Source: Paenibacillus wulumuqiensis
GTDB lineage: Bacteria; Bacillota; Bacilli; Paenibacillales; Paenibacillaceae
NCBI RefSeq assembly: GCF_000971965.1
Contig: NZ_LAQP01000014.1
Location: 124,001 to 188,000 of the forward strand
DNA: 64,000 bases
Direction: 5' to 3'
Position numbers and translations under genes: made by a program
Shown: one piece after another, positions 18,412-28,584 of the stretch
Numbering within the stretch: the stretch's first letter is position 1
Layout of the letters: each line of letters opens with the position of its first letter
Notes under the pieces: model-generated
Database searches by the model: none
The model's input: the letters and a program-made list of their open reading frames with translations, nothing else
Told to the model about the DNA's origin: nothing

Positions 18412-21400
18412 ATGACCCCATTTGTGCATTTGCATGTGCATAGTGAATACAGTCTGCTGGACGGGGCTGCGCGTATCCAGGATCTGGTCGCCAGCGCAGC
18501 GGCGGCAGGCATGACTTCGCTGGCATTGACGGATCATGGCGTCATGTACGGTGCCATTCCGTTCTACAAAGCCTGCCTGCAGCATGGCATCAAGCCGATT
18601 ATCGGCTGCGAAGTCTATTACACGGCCGGCTCGCGCAAGGAAAAGGCTGCACGCAAAGATCAGCCGATTCACCATTTGTTATTGCTAGCCAAAAATGAAA
18701 CAGGCTACCGGAATCTGATGAAGCTCTGCTCGATCGGACATCTGGAAGGCTTTCACTATAAACCGCGTATCGATGCGGAAGTACTGCAGCAGTATCACGA
18801 AGGCATCATCTGCCTGAGCGCCTGTCTCGGCGGCGAGATTCCGCAGCATCTGCTGCATGGACAGCCGGACGAAGCGAGAAAGGCGGCTCTTCGCTATCAG
18901 CAGATTTTTGGCGAGGACTTTTATATCGAGCTGCAGGATCACGGTCTGGCAGAGCAGAAAAAGGTCACTCCGCTGCTGATCGAACTGGCACGCGAACTGA
19001 ATATACCGCTCGTCGCTACCAACGATGTGCATTATCTGACCGAAGAGGATGCCAAGACACAGGATGTACTGATCTGTATCGGTACAGGCAAGACGGTCGA
19101 TGACGAGAGTCGTCTGCGCATCCCGACCAATCAGCTGTATCTCAAAAATGGCGAGCAGATGGCATCGCTGTTCCGCTATGTACCCGAAGCCGTCGAGAAT
19201 ACGGTCGCTATCGCGGACAAATGTCATCTGGAGCTGACCTTTGGCACGTCGCTGCTGCCTTCCTATCATCCGCTGCCGGAAGGCATGAATGCCGGTACCT
19301 ACCTGGCCCAGCTGTGCCGGGAAGGACTGATTCAGCGTTATGAAGGAACAGAGCTGTGGAACAATCCCGAAGAGCGTCAGCTGCTGGAACAGCGGCTGTC
19401 CTACGAACTCTCGGTTATCGGCAATATGGGCTTTGACGATTATTTCCTGATCGTATGGGATTTCATGAATTATGCGCATCGCCAGAATATCGCTACCGGT
19501 CCTGGACGGGGATCGTCCGCAGGCAGTCTGGTTGCCTATGTGCTGCATATTACGAATGTCGATCCGATCCGGTACAAGCTGCTGTTTGAACGTTTCCTGA
19601 ATCCGGACCGGGTGTCCATGCCGGATATCGATATCGATTTCAGCGATCTGCGCCGGGACGAGATGATCGATTATGTCGTCGATAAATATGGTCGTGACCG
19701 GGTCGCCCAGATTATTACCTTTGGTACGCTGGCAGCACGGGCAGCCGTACGTGATGTCGGCCGGGCGCTCAATGTGCCTTATGCCGATACCGACCGGGCG
19801 GCCAAGCTGATCCCGGCACAGATTGGTGTAACGATCCAGCGTGCACTCGATCAGGTACCGGAACTGAAAGAAAGATATGCCAAATCCGCACCGGTACGCG
19901 AGATGATCGATACCGCGCTCAAGGTCGAAGGCATGCCGCGTCATGCATCCACCCATGCTGCCGGTGTCGTCATTTCCAGCGGCCCGCTAACCGATGTGGT
20001 GCCTCTGCAGGAAGGCAGCGAACATGCGGTACTGACCCAGTACACGATGGAAAATTTGGAAGCGATCGGCATGCTCAAAATGGACTTTCTCGGTCTGCGG
20101 ACCTTATCGATTATCGAACGTTGTCTGCAGTGGATCGAAGAACAGACCGGAGAGCAAATAGACTTCAACCGGATTCCATTTGATGATGCGGACACGTACC
20201 GAATGCTCAGCCAGGGCGATACAATGGGCGTCTTCCAGCTGGAGTCGCCGGGGATTCGCAGAGTGCTGCGTGATCTGAAGCCAACCGAATTTGAAGATAT
20301 CGTCTCGGTCAATGCGCTGTACCGTCCGGGTCCGATGGACTTTATCCCCAGATATATCGAAGCCAAGCATGGTCGTGCCGTGCCGGAATATCCGCATGCC
20401 GATCTACAGCCGATATTGCAGGATACGTACGGCATTATCGTCTATCAGGAACAGATTATGCAGATTGCTTCGACCATGGCCGGTTTCTCTCTCGGAGAAG
20501 CGGATCTGCTGCGCAGAGCCGTGTCCAAGAAGAAGAGAGAGGTGCTCGACCAGGAGCGGGAGCATTTTGTACAGGGCAGTCTCAAGCAGGGTTATACCGA
20601 GCAGGATGCCAATGCGGTCTATGATATGATCGTACGATTTGCCGATTATGGCTTCCCGCGTGCCCATGCGACCGCCTATGGTGTACTGGCTTTCCAGACG
20701 GCCTATCTGAAGGCGCATTATCCGGTACAGTTTATCGCTTCCATGCTGACTGCCGTTATGGGAACGCATCGTAAAGTAGCGGAATACGTACTGGAATGCC
20801 AGCGGGTCGGTGTCGAGGTGCTGCCGCCGGATGTGAATACGAGCGGAATTACCTTTACCCCGGTGTTGGAAGCTGTACCGTCATCGGATGCAGCAGCCGA
20901 CCACCGACCGGATGATCAGCTGTCACCTGAACGAGCAGAGATGCCGGAAGGCGCACAGCATGCCGGTGGTAAAGTTCTTACAGAAGCCGCGCAGGCAGAA
21001 CAGCCAGCCGGACATATCCGCTTCGGTCTTGGTGCAGTCAAAAATGTAGGTACCCAGGCGATTAACAGCATCATCAAAGAGCGAGCGGACCGTCCGTTTG
21101 ACAGCCTGATTGATTTCTGCCGCCGGGTCGATCCCAAGGCCTGCAACAAACGCGTGATTGAGTCGCTGATTCAGGCCGGTGCGTTTGATAATCTGCCGGG
21201 GCATCGTGCCCAGCTGCTGCAGATGCTGGACGAGACGATCAAGGAAGCGGCCAAATGGCGCAAGGAGCGCGAGGAGCTGCAGATCGAGATGTTTGACTTT
21301 GATCTCGGAGAGAAGCCCAACTGGGAAGTCTCCTATCCGGATGTACCACCATTCACAGCAGGGGAACAGCTGGAATTTGAGCGCGAGCTGCTCGGTCTGT

Positions 21401-22167
21401 ACTTGTCCGGCCATCCCTTGGATGATTACGAACGGGCGATTGAGGAGTCGGGGCTGTCCCGGCTAATGAATCTGCATGAAGCCGAGGATGACAGCATGGT
21501 GGCCGTTGCTGGTATGGTCGTCTCGCTCAAGGCAATTACGACCAAGCAGGGCAAAGCGATGGCCTTTATAGAAATGGAAGATCAGATCGAGAAATGCGAG
21601 GTTGTCATGTTCCCGGAAGTATGGCGCAAATACCGCGAACTTGTGGACAAAGGCGTTCTGCTCATCGTCCGGGGCCGTCTTCAGCAGCAGGAGGAAGAAA
21701 GCTTCAAGCTGCTCGCCGAAGAAGCCGTACCGCTTACTCCGGCAGCAGCCGCAGAGATGGCGGAGAAATCACGCCAGCGGCGCAGCAAGGGATCGGGCAG
21801 CAGTACGACTGCCGCACGGCGTCCGGCAGCCACCGCTGCAGACACCGGCAAATCGTCTGCTGCTCCATCATCCCGTCCGCCGTCCCGATCTGCATCCGCA
21901 GCCAAAGACGGAGCCGATCCCTCTAGCAGTGGCAAGCCAAGCCAGACCGTATATATCAAAATCACCCGTGAGGCCCAGCAGGCAGGGCGGCTGGAACAGC
22001 TCAAGGAACTGCTGTCGAGTCATCCCGGCCAGCTCGGTACGGTACTTTTTTACGAAGAAAGCCAGAAGCTGCTCGATCTGAGCGACAGCTATCGGATCAA
22101 GCCTTCACCTGCATTGTTCCAGGAAATGGAACAAATGCTCGGAGAAGGCACCGTAAAAGTCAAGTAG
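18412..22167 (+). CDS. dnaE: DNA polymerase III alpha subunit DnaE
   Basis: 1251 residues. An N-terminal PHP domain (FVHLHVHSEYSLLDG) is followed by the palm with the catalytic aspartates in MPDIDIDFSD (about 403-410), then fingers, helix-hairpin-helix (about 900) and OB domain (about 1010-1090). In Firmicutes DnaE extends RNA primers before handing over to PolC. It is longer than B. subtilis DnaE (1115 residues). An extra low-complexity segment lies at about 820-865, and a Ser/Ala/Arg/Pro linker at about 1113-1180 precedes a short final domain. I chose ATG 18412, directly before the PHP domain. Confidence 0.96.
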   Translation: MTPFVHLHVHSEYSLLDGAARIQDLVASAAAAGMTSLALTDHGVMYGAIPFYKACLQHGIKPIIGCEVYYTAGSRKEKAARKDQPIHHLLLLAKNETGYRNLMKLCSIGHLEGFHYKPRIDAEVLQQYHEGIICLSACLGGEIPQHLLHGQPDEARKAALRYQQIFGEDFYIELQDHGLAEQKKVTPLLIELARELNIPLVATNDVHYLTEEDAKTQDVLICIGTGKTVDDESRLRIPTNQLYLKNGEQMASLFRYVPEAVENTVAIADKCHLELTFGTSLLPSYHPLPEGMNAGTYLAQLCREGLIQRYEGTELWNNPEERQLLEQRLSYELSVIGNMGFDDYFLIVWDFMNYAHRQNIATGPGRGSSAGSLVAYVLHITNVDPIRYKLLFERFLNPDRVSMPDIDIDFSDLRRDEMIDYVVDKYGRDRVAQIITFGTLAARAAVRDVGRALNVPYADTDRAAKLIPAQIGVTIQRALDQVPELKERYAKSAPVREMIDTALKVEGMPRHASTHAAGVVISSGPLTDVVPLQEGSEHAVLTQYTMENLEAIGMLKMDFLGLRTLSIIERCLQWIEEQTGEQIDFNRIPFDDADTYRMLSQGDTMGVFQLESPGIRRVLRDLKPTEFEDIVSVNALYRPGPMDFIPRYIEAKHGRAVPEYPHADLQPILQDTYGIIVYQEQIMQIASTMAGFSLGEADLLRRAVSKKKREVLDQEREHFVQGSLKQGYTEQDANAVYDMIVRFADYGFPRAHATAYGVLAFQTAYLKAHYPVQFIASMLTAVMGTHRKVAEYVLECQRVGVEVLPPDVNTSGITFTPVLEAVPSSDAAADHRPDDQLSPERAEMPEGAQHAGGKVLTEAAQAEQPAGHIRFGLGAVKNVGTQAINSIIKERADRPFDSLIDFCRRVDPKACNKRVIESLIQAGAFDNLPGHRAQLLQMLDETIKEAAKWRKEREELQIEMFDFDLGEKPNWEVSYPDVPPFTAGEQLEFERELLGLYLSGHPLDDYERAIEESGLSRLMNLHEAEDDSMVAVAGMVVSLKAITTKQGKAMAFIEMEDQIEKCEVVMFPEVWRKYRELVDKGVLLIVRGRLQQQEEESFKLLAEEAVPLTPAAAAEMAEKSRQRRSKGSGSSTTAARRPAATAADTGKSSAAPSSRPPSRSASAAKDGADPSSSGKPSQTVYIKITREAQQAGRLEQLKELLSSHPGQLGTVLFYEESQKLLDLSDSYRIKPSPALFQEMEQMLGEGTVKVK

Positions 22168-22182
22168 GAAAGTGTCCTGAGG

Positions 22183-22220
22183 TCCACCGGTTGTGATCGA
22201 CCGGTGGATTGATTTATTAT
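22183..22220 (+). terminator. Terminator of dnaE
   Basis: TCCACCGGT (22183-22191) and ACCGGTGGA (22200-22208) form a perfect 9-bp stem followed by TTGATTTATTAT. Confidence 0.75.
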
Positions 22221-22389
22221 CTGCGCTCTTTGTTGCGGCAAAAAAGTGTGGTATGGTATCATTATCCCATTATGTGGGCTTAAGTATGTCTATTTTGTGT
22301 ATTCACTGAGTCCAGCTTGTGTTCGGTATAAATAATAATCATTTATTCAATAAGCAGGGGAATAAGTATACGTCTGAAGAGGTGTAGTT

Positions 22390-23289
22390 GTGTTTAGAGA
22401 TTTATTCCAGAAGAAAAAAAAATATGCGACCATTCCTTCACAGCGTTGGAGCAATGAGTCCGCATCAGATGAGCCGTCGCAGGAACGCCCGAAACGGGAA
22501 ATTCCGGAAGGGTTGATGAACAAGTGCAGCAAGTGCGGCACGATTCATTACAGCAAGGAACTGGAAAAGAACCTGAAAGTCTGCAGCAGCTGCGGCTACC
22601 ATATGCGCCTGAATGCGATTGAACGAATCGTAATGACGGTTGATGAAGGCAAGTTTACGGAAATGGATGCGGGAATGGAGTCGATCGATCCGCTGAACTT
22701 CCCGGGCTATGCCAAAAAGCTGGAGCAGCAAAAGATGAACTCCGGCCTGCGCGATGCTGTTATTACAGGCGAAGGCATGATCGAAGGGCATCCGGTGATG
22801 CTCGCGGTGATGAGCTTTGACTTTTTCAGCGGCAGCATGGGTTCGGTAGTCGGGGAGAAAATCACCCGTGTGATCGAAGCAGCGGATGAACGCAATCTGC
22901 CGCTGATCATGTTCTCCACTTCCGGGGGTGCCCGTATGCAGGAGAGCATTATTAGTCTGATGCAGATGGCCAAGACGAGTGCGGCACTGTCGCGCTTCCA
23001 GGAAAATGGCGGGCTGTACATTTCCGTCATTACCGATCCGACGATGGGCGGCGTGTCGGCGAGCTTCGCCACACTGGGCGATATTATTATCGCTGAGCCG
23101 GGAGCCTTGTTTGGCTTTGCCGGACGGATCGTTATTGAACAGACGATCCGCCAGAAGCTGCCGGACAATTTCCAGACTGCAGAGTTCAACCTGGAACATG
23201 GACAGCTGGATATGGTTGTTCACCGCAAAGACATGAAGACTATGTTGTCCGATCTGCTGGACTATCATAGCGGGAAAGGGGGATTTTAA
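22390..23289 (+). CDS. accD: Acetyl-CoA carboxylase, carboxyltransferase beta subunit
   Basis: 299 residues. With AccA it forms the carboxyltransferase that makes malonyl-CoA for fatty acid synthesis. A zinc ribbon lies at about 40-62 (CSKCGTIHY and VCSSCGYHM), followed by the crotonase-type core with [20 protein letters not shown] and [15 protein letters not shown]. Start is GTG 22390, with GAAGAGGTG just upstream. The stop codon is immediately followed by the accA start, so the two are translated in tandem. Confidence 0.97.
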   Translation: MFRDLFQKKKKYATIPSQRWSNESASDEPSQERPKREIPEGLMNKCSKCGTIHYSKELEKNLKVCSSCGYHMRLNAIERIVMTVDEGKFTEMDAGMESIDPLNFPGYAKKLEQQKMNSGLRDAVITGEGMIEGHPVMLAVMSFDFFSGSMGSVVGEKITRVIEAADERNLPLIMFSTSGGARMQESIISLMQMAKTSAALSRFQENGGLYISVITDPTMGGVSASFATLGDIIIAEPGALFGFAGRIVIEQTIRQKLPDNFQTAEFNLEHGQLDMVVHRKDMKTMLSDLLDYHSGKGGF

Positions 23290-24408
23290 GTGGCAGGAGA
23301 GATGCCTTTTGAAATGCCTCTCGTTGAATTGCGCAAAAAGATCGACGAGCTGAAGCAGTTCGGTCAGGAAAAAGGAATTGATTTCGCCGATGAAATTAAC
23401 CGCCTGGAAGAGCGTTACCGCCAGATGGAGAGCGAGATCTATACACATATCAGCCCGGCGCAGAAAATGCACCTGGCTCGCAATCAGCAGCGTCCAACGA
23501 CGCTGGATCTGATTCCGCTGATTTTTACGGACTTTATTGAGCTGCACGGTGACCGCATGTTCGGCGACGATCTCGCGATTGTCGGCGGACTGGCGCGCCT
23601 GGAAGGCAAGCCGGTGACGGTAATCGGCCATCAGCGCGGTAAGGATACCAAGGATAATATCGCCCGTTTCTTCGGCAGTCCTCACCCTGAGGGCTACCGT
23701 AAATCGATCCGTCTCATGAAGCAGGCGGAGAAATTTGGCCGTCCAATTATTACGTTTATTGATACCAAGGGTGCGTATCCGGGTAATACAGCAGAAGAGC
23801 GCGGTCAGTCTGAAGCGATCGCCCGCAGCCTGTGGGAGATGGCCAGATTGCGTGTGCCTGTCATCTGTGTGGTTATTGGCGAAGGCGGAAGCGGCGGTGC
23901 GCTGGCGATCGGCGTAGGTAACCGTGTACTTATGATGGAAAATGCAATCTATTCGGCGATCTCGCCAAATGGTGCAGCCTCCATCCTGTGGAAAGATGCG
24001 TCCAAAGCCGATCAGGCTGCCGAAGCGATGAAGATTACAGCAGATGATCTGCTGCTTATGGAAATCATTGAAGGCATTATACCTGAACCGCGCGGCGGCG
24101 CTCACAAGGATTACGAAGCGACCGGAGCAGCTCTCAAGGAACATTTGCTGATCCATCTGCAGGAGCTGTCCGGTATGGACGGCGAAGCACTGGTGGAGCA
24201 ACGCTATCAGAAGTTCCGCAAGATCGGTGAATTTGCGGAAAAACGAGTAAGCAGCACGTTCTTTGGCAATCCGGATGAAAGCGAACGTCTGAACGCCAAG
24301 CCGGCAGCAGATGAATTGATGGAGCCGATTGATCATACGACCAAGCAGCTGTCTTCACTGGCAGAACGCCCGGGCGATGAGGAAGCTCCACGCGCTCCGC
24401 ATCATTAA
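23290..24408 (+). CDS. accA: Acetyl-CoA carboxylase, carboxyltransferase alpha subunit
   Basis: 372 residues with typical AccA motifs: LTPLD-type segment replaced by [20 protein letters not shown], then [34 protein letters not shown] and the C-terminal PRGGAHKD. It runs about 45 residues past the usual end, with a polar tail finishing in RAPHH. Start GTG 23290 abuts the accD stop and has AAAGGGGG about 8 bases upstream, inside accD. Together with accD it supplies malonyl-CoA. Confidence 0.97.
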   Translation: MAGEMPFEMPLVELRKKIDELKQFGQEKGIDFADEINRLEERYRQMESEIYTHISPAQKMHLARNQQRPTTLDLIPLIFTDFIELHGDRMFGDDLAIVGGLARLEGKPVTVIGHQRGKDTKDNIARFFGSPHPEGYRKSIRLMKQAEKFGRPIITFIDTKGAYPGNTAEERGQSEAIARSLWEMARLRVPVICVVIGEGGSGGALAIGVGNRVLMMENAIYSAISPNGAASILWKDASKADQAAEAMKITADDLLLMEIIEGIIPEPRGGAHKDYEATGAALKEHLLIHLQELSGMDGEALVEQRYQKFRKIGEFAEKRVSSTFFGNPDESERLNAKPAADELMEPIDHTTKQLSSLAERPGDEEAPRAPHH

Positions 24409-24647
24409 TACAGGCAGTCCAGGCGGAATTTATATGTAATTTACACAGGCATCGTATAATTTACTACAGAGTCTCGAAGATGGCTTATGATGATCCCGGC
24501 AGCATCCGCCGACCGGCTTCTTCAACAAGCTGTATACAAAAGCGAGAATTTGTAGTAAATTTGTTTGTTGGGGCTTGTTGTTTCTAACCAGCAGGCTATG
24601 TTGGAAAGAGAAAAATAGAGAGACCTTGAAAACGGAGGAAATCGATT

Positions 24648-26072
24648 ATGCGCAAAACGAAGATTGTATGTACGATTGGACCGGCAAGTGAGTCCCTGGA
24701 GAACACGAAAAAACTGATCATGGCAGGTATGAACGTATCCCGCCTGAACTTCTCCCACGGTGATTTCGAAGAGCACGGCAACCGTATCAAAAACATCAAG
24801 CAAGCCAGTAAGGAACTGGGTAAAACCGTAGCAATCCTGCTGGATACCAAAGGTCCGGAAATCCGTATCGGCAAACTGAAAGAAGAGCCGATTGATCTGG
24901 TTCAGGATGAGTACATCACGCTGACTACCGAAGAAATCCTCGGTGACCAGCATCGTCTGACTGTATCTTACCAGGATCTGCCGGGAGACGTGGAAGTAGG
25001 TTCCACAATTCTGATCGACGATGGTCTGATCGGTCTGAGTGTAGTACAGGTTCTGGGTACTGAAATCAAGTGCCGTATCGTTAACGGCGGACAAATCAAA
25101 GGCCGCAAAGGCGTTAACGTACCGGGCGTGAACATTTCCCTGCCAGGTATTACTGAAAAAGATGCGAACGATATTATTTTCGGTATTGAGCAGGGTGTAG
25201 ACTTCATCGCTGCTTCCTTCGTACGTAAAGCAAGTGACGTACTGGAAATCCGTAAACTGCTCGAAGAAAAAGGTGCTCCGCACATCCAAATCATCTCCAA
25301 AATCGAGAACCAGCAGGGTGTTGACAACCTGGATGAAATCCTGGAAGTATCCGACGGTCTGATGGTAGCCCGTGGTGACCTTGGTGTGGAAATCCCTGCC
25401 GAAGAAGTACCACTGGTACAAAAACGCATGATCGAGAAATGTAATCGTGCAGGCAAACCGGTTATCACAGCAACTCAAATGCTGGATTCCATGCAGCGCA
25501 ACCCTCGTCCGACCCGTGCGGAAGCGAGTGACGTAGCGAACGCAATCTTCGACGGAACCGATGCAATCATGCTGTCCGGTGAAACAGCTGCCGGTAAATA
25601 TCCGGTAGAATCCGTACTGACCATGTCCCGTATCGCGGAGAAAGCAGAATCCGCATTGAACTACCGTGAAATCTTCCTGAAGCAGAGTCATGCACAACAG
25701 ACAACTGTAACAGAAGCAATCAGCCAATCGGTAGCAAGCTGTGCGATGGATCTGAACGCAACAGCGATCATCTCTTCCACAGAGTCCGGTCACACGGCAC
25801 GCGTAGTATCCAAATATCGTCCGCAGGCACCTATCATTGCGGTAACGACCAAAGAACAAACGATGCGTCGTCTGGCTCTGACATGGGGCGTACTGCCAGT
25901 TAAAGGTACAGACGCTCATTCGACTGACGAACTGTTCGATATCGCCCTGCAGGGTGGTAAAGATTCCGGTCTGCTCAAAGAAGGCGATCTGGTTGTAATC
26001 ACAGCCGGCATCCCACTGGGCAAATCCGGTTCGACAAACCTCATCAAAGTAGCACAAATGTCCGCGAAGTAA
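24648..26072 (+). CDS. pyk: Pyruvate kinase
   Basis: 474 residues converting phosphoenolpyruvate and ADP to pyruvate and ATP, the last step of glycolysis. Motifs: [11 protein letters not shown] near the start, [24 protein letters not shown], the active site [10 protein letters not shown] and [12 protein letters not shown], and a C-terminal allosteric domain ending [10 protein letters not shown]. It lacks the extra C-terminal PEP-utiliser-like domain present in the 585-residue Bacillus enzyme. No pfkA precedes it; its own 239-base upstream region should hold the promoter. Ribosome binding site GGAGG lies before ATG. Confidence 0.97.
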   Translation: MRKTKIVCTIGPASESLENTKKLIMAGMNVSRLNFSHGDFEEHGNRIKNIKQASKELGKTVAILLDTKGPEIRIGKLKEEPIDLVQDEYITLTTEEILGDQHRLTVSYQDLPGDVEVGSTILIDDGLIGLSVVQVLGTEIKCRIVNGGQIKGRKGVNVPGVNISLPGITEKDANDIIFGIEQGVDFIAASFVRKASDVLEIRKLLEEKGAPHIQIISKIENQQGVDNLDEILEVSDGLMVARGDLGVEIPAEEVPLVQKRMIEKCNRAGKPVITATQMLDSMQRNPRPTRAEASDVANAIFDGTDAIMLSGETAAGKYPVESVLTMSRIAEKAESALNYREIFLKQSHAQQTTVTEAISQSVASCAMDLNATAIISSTESGHTARVVSKYRPQAPIIAVTTKEQTMRRLALTWGVLPVKGTDAHSTDELFDIALQGGKDSGLLKEGDLVVITAGIPLGKSGSTNLIKVAQMSAK

Positions 26073-26101
26073 TACGGCATAGTGCTTATATCATACGATG
26101 C

Positions 26102-26138
26102 AAAAAAAGCAGTGGACTCTTCCATTGCTTTTTTTGCT
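26102..26138 (+). terminator. Terminator of pyk
   Basis: AAAAAAGCAGTGG / CCATTGCTTTTTT stem with one G-U pair and a 5-6 base loop, about 30 bases after the pyk stop. Confidence 0.9.
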
Positions 26139-26243
26139 GATTAGCCACAGTTATAACTGCGAAAAGCAGCATAATTAACAGACCGGACATACCATAAACG
26201 TAAAACGGACACATAAAAACAGAACAGAGTGGAGGAAGACAGT

Positions 26244-26762
26244 ATGGCCAGAGAGCAACTGCGGCTGCCAAGCGAATGGCATGGAATTTCTTTTCGGGTA
26301 CGTTATCAGGAGAATGATCCGATGGGGGTCGTGTATCATACCAATTATCTGAACTGGTTTGAGCTGGGACGGACCGAGATGATCCGTGATCTGGGATTTC
26401 GTTACCGGGATATGGAAGCGGCGGGTGTGCTGCTGCCGCTGGTGGATGCTTCCCTCAGTTACGGCCGGCCGGCACGGTACGATGACCGCGTCGCCGTCTA
26501 TACACGTGTCGTCAATTTCTCCAGACTGCGGATCGATTATGAATACCGGATTCATCTGCTTGCTGAGGAGGATGATCATTCCGTTGGTGACGCTTCGGCT
26601 GCCGGACCGCGGGTAACCTTTCCGGATGGTGCAGAGCTGCCTGGCGAGCCGCTGACAAACGGTTCAACAAGGCATGTATGGGTGAGCAGGGACTTCGTTC
26701 CGGTGCGGCTTGATAAAGTTCTGCCGCCGCTGTATGATTCACTTGTACGGGCTTTGCAATAG
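26244..26762 (+). CDS. YbgC-like acyl-CoA thioesterase (hotdog fold)
   Basis: 172 residues of the 4-hydroxybenzoyl-CoA/YbgC thioesterase family. The signature ENDPMGVVYHTNYLNWFE includes the catalytic Asp, and RTEMIRDLGF follows. It probably hydrolyses acyl-CoA in the cytoplasm; chain preference is unknown. A start at ATG 26244 has GGAGG 8 bases upstream. It is followed 17 bases later by fxsA, probably in one transcript. Confidence 0.88.
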   Translation: MAREQLRLPSEWHGISFRVRYQENDPMGVVYHTNYLNWFELGRTEMIRDLGFRYRDMEAAGVLLPLVDASLSYGRPARYDDRVAVYTRVVNFSRLRIDYEYRIHLLAEEDDHSVGDASAAGPRVTFPDGAELPGEPLTNGSTRHVWVSRDFVPVRLDKVLPPLYDSLVRALQ

Positions 26763-26779
26763 GAGAGGAGAGGTACAGG

Positions 26780-27172
26780 TTGAAGAAATGGATTGCGGCA
26801 CTCATTATTATTGTGCCACTCCTGGAATGGTACATTTTTCTGCAAATGATTGAATGGATTGGCGGCTGGAATACGCTGATTCTACTCATATTGACCTCGC
26901 TGATTGGCTTTGTCATGATGAGGTTTGAAGGACGCAAAGTACTCGAAGACACCCGGGCACTGATCAATGCCGGTCAGCCGCCAGGCCGTAAAATACTGGA
27001 TGGACTATGCGTATTTATCGGTGGCATCATGCTGGTACTGCCAGGATTTATACTGGACGTTATCGGTTTTACTATCGTGTTTCCGCTGACCCGTCCGCTG
27101 TATCGCAATCTGCTGCTCAAGTGGATTGAGAAGCGCATGAAAAAGGGCTCCATTACGATCTATCGGCCATAA
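26780..27172 (+). CDS. fxsA: FxsA-family membrane protein
   Basis: 130 residues with three or four hydrophobic segments and the FxsA pattern (LLEWYIFLQMIEWIGGWNTL, LTSLIGFVMMRFEG, GGIMLVLPGFILDVIGF). FxsA in E. coli relieves phage T7 exclusion when overproduced; its ordinary role is unknown. The position between pyk and ytvI matches B. subtilis. Start is TTG 26780, preceded by GGAGAGG. Confidence 0.9.
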   Translation: MKKWIAALIIIVPLLEWYIFLQMIEWIGGWNTLILLILTSLIGFVMMRFEGRKVLEDTRALINAGQPPGRKILDGLCVFIGGIMLVLPGFILDVIGFTIVFPLTRPLYRNLLLKWIEKRMKKGSITIYRP

Positions 27173-27184
27173 CGGTCAGCACTG

Positions 27185-27222
27185 AAAAAGACTTCCCTTG
27201 GAATAAAGGAAGTCTTTTTTTG
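27185..27222. terminator. Bidirectional terminator between fxsA and ytvI
   Basis: AAAAAGACTTCC (27185-27196) pairs perfectly with GGAAGTCTTTTT (27208-27219). T-runs occur on both strands between convergent genes. Confidence 0.92.
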
Positions 27223-27280
27223 ATGTCATGACTTGGTTGGTACATATCCCGTATTTGTTTTGAGTTATGCAACGGGCATA

Positions 27281-28405
27281 TTAGCGAACTCTGCCGTTAA
27301 CGATATAATTGCGCAGATCGCGGAACACATTGGCCCGGTTGAGTGCAGTGACAAATACAAGGGTAACCGGTCCGATCAGCAGACCGAGCGCGCCGAACAG
27401 CTTGAGACCGACAAACATGCTGATCAAGGTGGCAAGCGGGTCGAGTCCCACATTGCTGGCGAGCACCTTGGGTTCCATCATCTGCCGGACAATCAGCACG
27501 ATTACATACAATACGCTCAGACCGATCCCCAGCCGCAGATCTCCGCTCATAAAGTTATATAGCGCCCACGGAATCATGACGATGCCGACCCCCAGATAGG
27601 GCAGCAGATCGACCATGCCAATCAGCAATCCGATCAGCAATGCCGATTGCACATCGAGGATAAACAGTCCGATAATTACGATAATGCCTGTAATGGAAAT
27701 CAGGATAAACTGCGCCTTGATATAACCGAACAGCGCCTTTTGCAAATCGCTCCAGATCGCGGTGGCAGGCTGGCGGATATTGGAGGGGAACCAGCCGGCG
27801 ACGATGCGTGTATGCCGCTCCCAGCTGTTGCTGATAAAGAAAGCGGACAGTACCACCACCACGATAATCCAGGCAAAGTTCGGCAGAGCCGTCAGGAAAT
27901 CAAGTACCATATTCAGCAGGCTGGTGACAATGCCGCTGACCATGCCGGACACGCTCTGGCTGGTCTGGTTCAAGTTGTCATTAATCGTATCCTGATACGG
28001 ATTTTCCTGCAGAAAAGCACTGATTTCATCGGTGATGGATTGAATCCGATCATTCTGTGTCCAGCCGACCAGCATTTGCCGCCAGCTGTCCACATGCTCA
28101 TTGAACGTCTCGGTCAGCGTAATTGTCTCCTGCACAAGCCGGGTGACCAGCAGCGACAGCAGGGTAATCAATCCGCCGACATACAGCAGCAGAGAGACCG
28201 ACACCGCGAGCCAGCGCGGAAATTGCAGCCGACGCTGCAGCAGCCGGATCAGTGGATTCATCGCATAGGCGAACAGCCAGGCCAGCAGCAGCGGATACAG
28301 CAGTGGGAACAGATAGCGCACGGCAATGGCGGCAATAATAATAACAACCAGTACCCATAAGCCGCGAAGCAGCCGATTGCGGATCGTAATATTCAAAATA
28401 GTCAA
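27281..28405 (-). CDS. ytvI: YtvI-type AI-2E family membrane protein
   Basis: 374 residues with about eight membrane segments (VLVVIIIAAIAVRYLFPLLY at the start, a long central amphipathic loop with LTETFNEHVDSWRQ, then YLGVGIVMIPWALY and LFGALGLLIGPVTLVF). It matches the sporulation-linked YtvI branch of the AI-2E/UPF0118 family. The function is not settled; some family members export small molecules or Na+. Gene order pyk-fxsA-ytvI is as in B. subtilis. The next conserved gene, citZ, is displaced by the sucrose cassette. Confidence 0.88.
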   Translation of the reverse strand: MTILNITIRNRLLRGLWVLVVIIIAAIAVRYLFPLLYPLLLAWLFAYAMNPLIRLLQRRLQFPRWLAVSVSLLLYVGGLITLLSLLVTRLVQETITLTETFNEHVDSWRQMLVGWTQNDRIQSITDEISAFLQENPYQDTINDNLNQTSQSVSGMVSGIVTSLLNMVLDFLTALPNFAWIIVVVVLSAFFISNSWERHTRIVAGWFPSNIRQPATAIWSDLQKALFGYIKAQFILISITGIIVIIGLFILDVQSALLIGLLIGMVDLLPYLGVGIVMIPWALYNFMSGDLRLGIGLSVLYVIVLIVRQMMEPKVLASNVGLDPLATLISMFVGLKLFGALGLLIGPVTLVFVTALNRANVFRDLRNYIVNGRVR

Positions 28406-28535
28406 TCTCCTTGCCGCTCAAATTGTAAAGTATGTAATCCGGTGTCATACCATGATGTTAAACGGCGGGCCAAAGGTTTGAAACGAGCAAAGCAAGATAA
28501 ACAGCATATATCTTTGTCAGAAAGGCATTTCTTTT

Positions 28536-28560
28536 TTTGCCGTTTGGCAAATGGTATAAT
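28536..28560 (+). promoter_or_regulatory. Promoter with operator of the sucrose repressor gene
   Basis: TTTGCC-GTTT-GGCAAA (28536-28551) is a perfect palindrome lying just before a consensus -10 box TATAAT (28555-28560). LacI-family repressors bind such palindromes, so autoregulation is likely. The -35 box is poor. Confidence 0.65.
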
Positions 28561-28584
28561 GAGAGGAAAAATGGGGGCTGCCGC

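Noticed and set aside
22465-24336. 623-codon open frame antisense to accD and accA
   Set aside because: It runs opposite two well-defined genes with conserved motifs. Long antisense frames are expected from the codon bias here.
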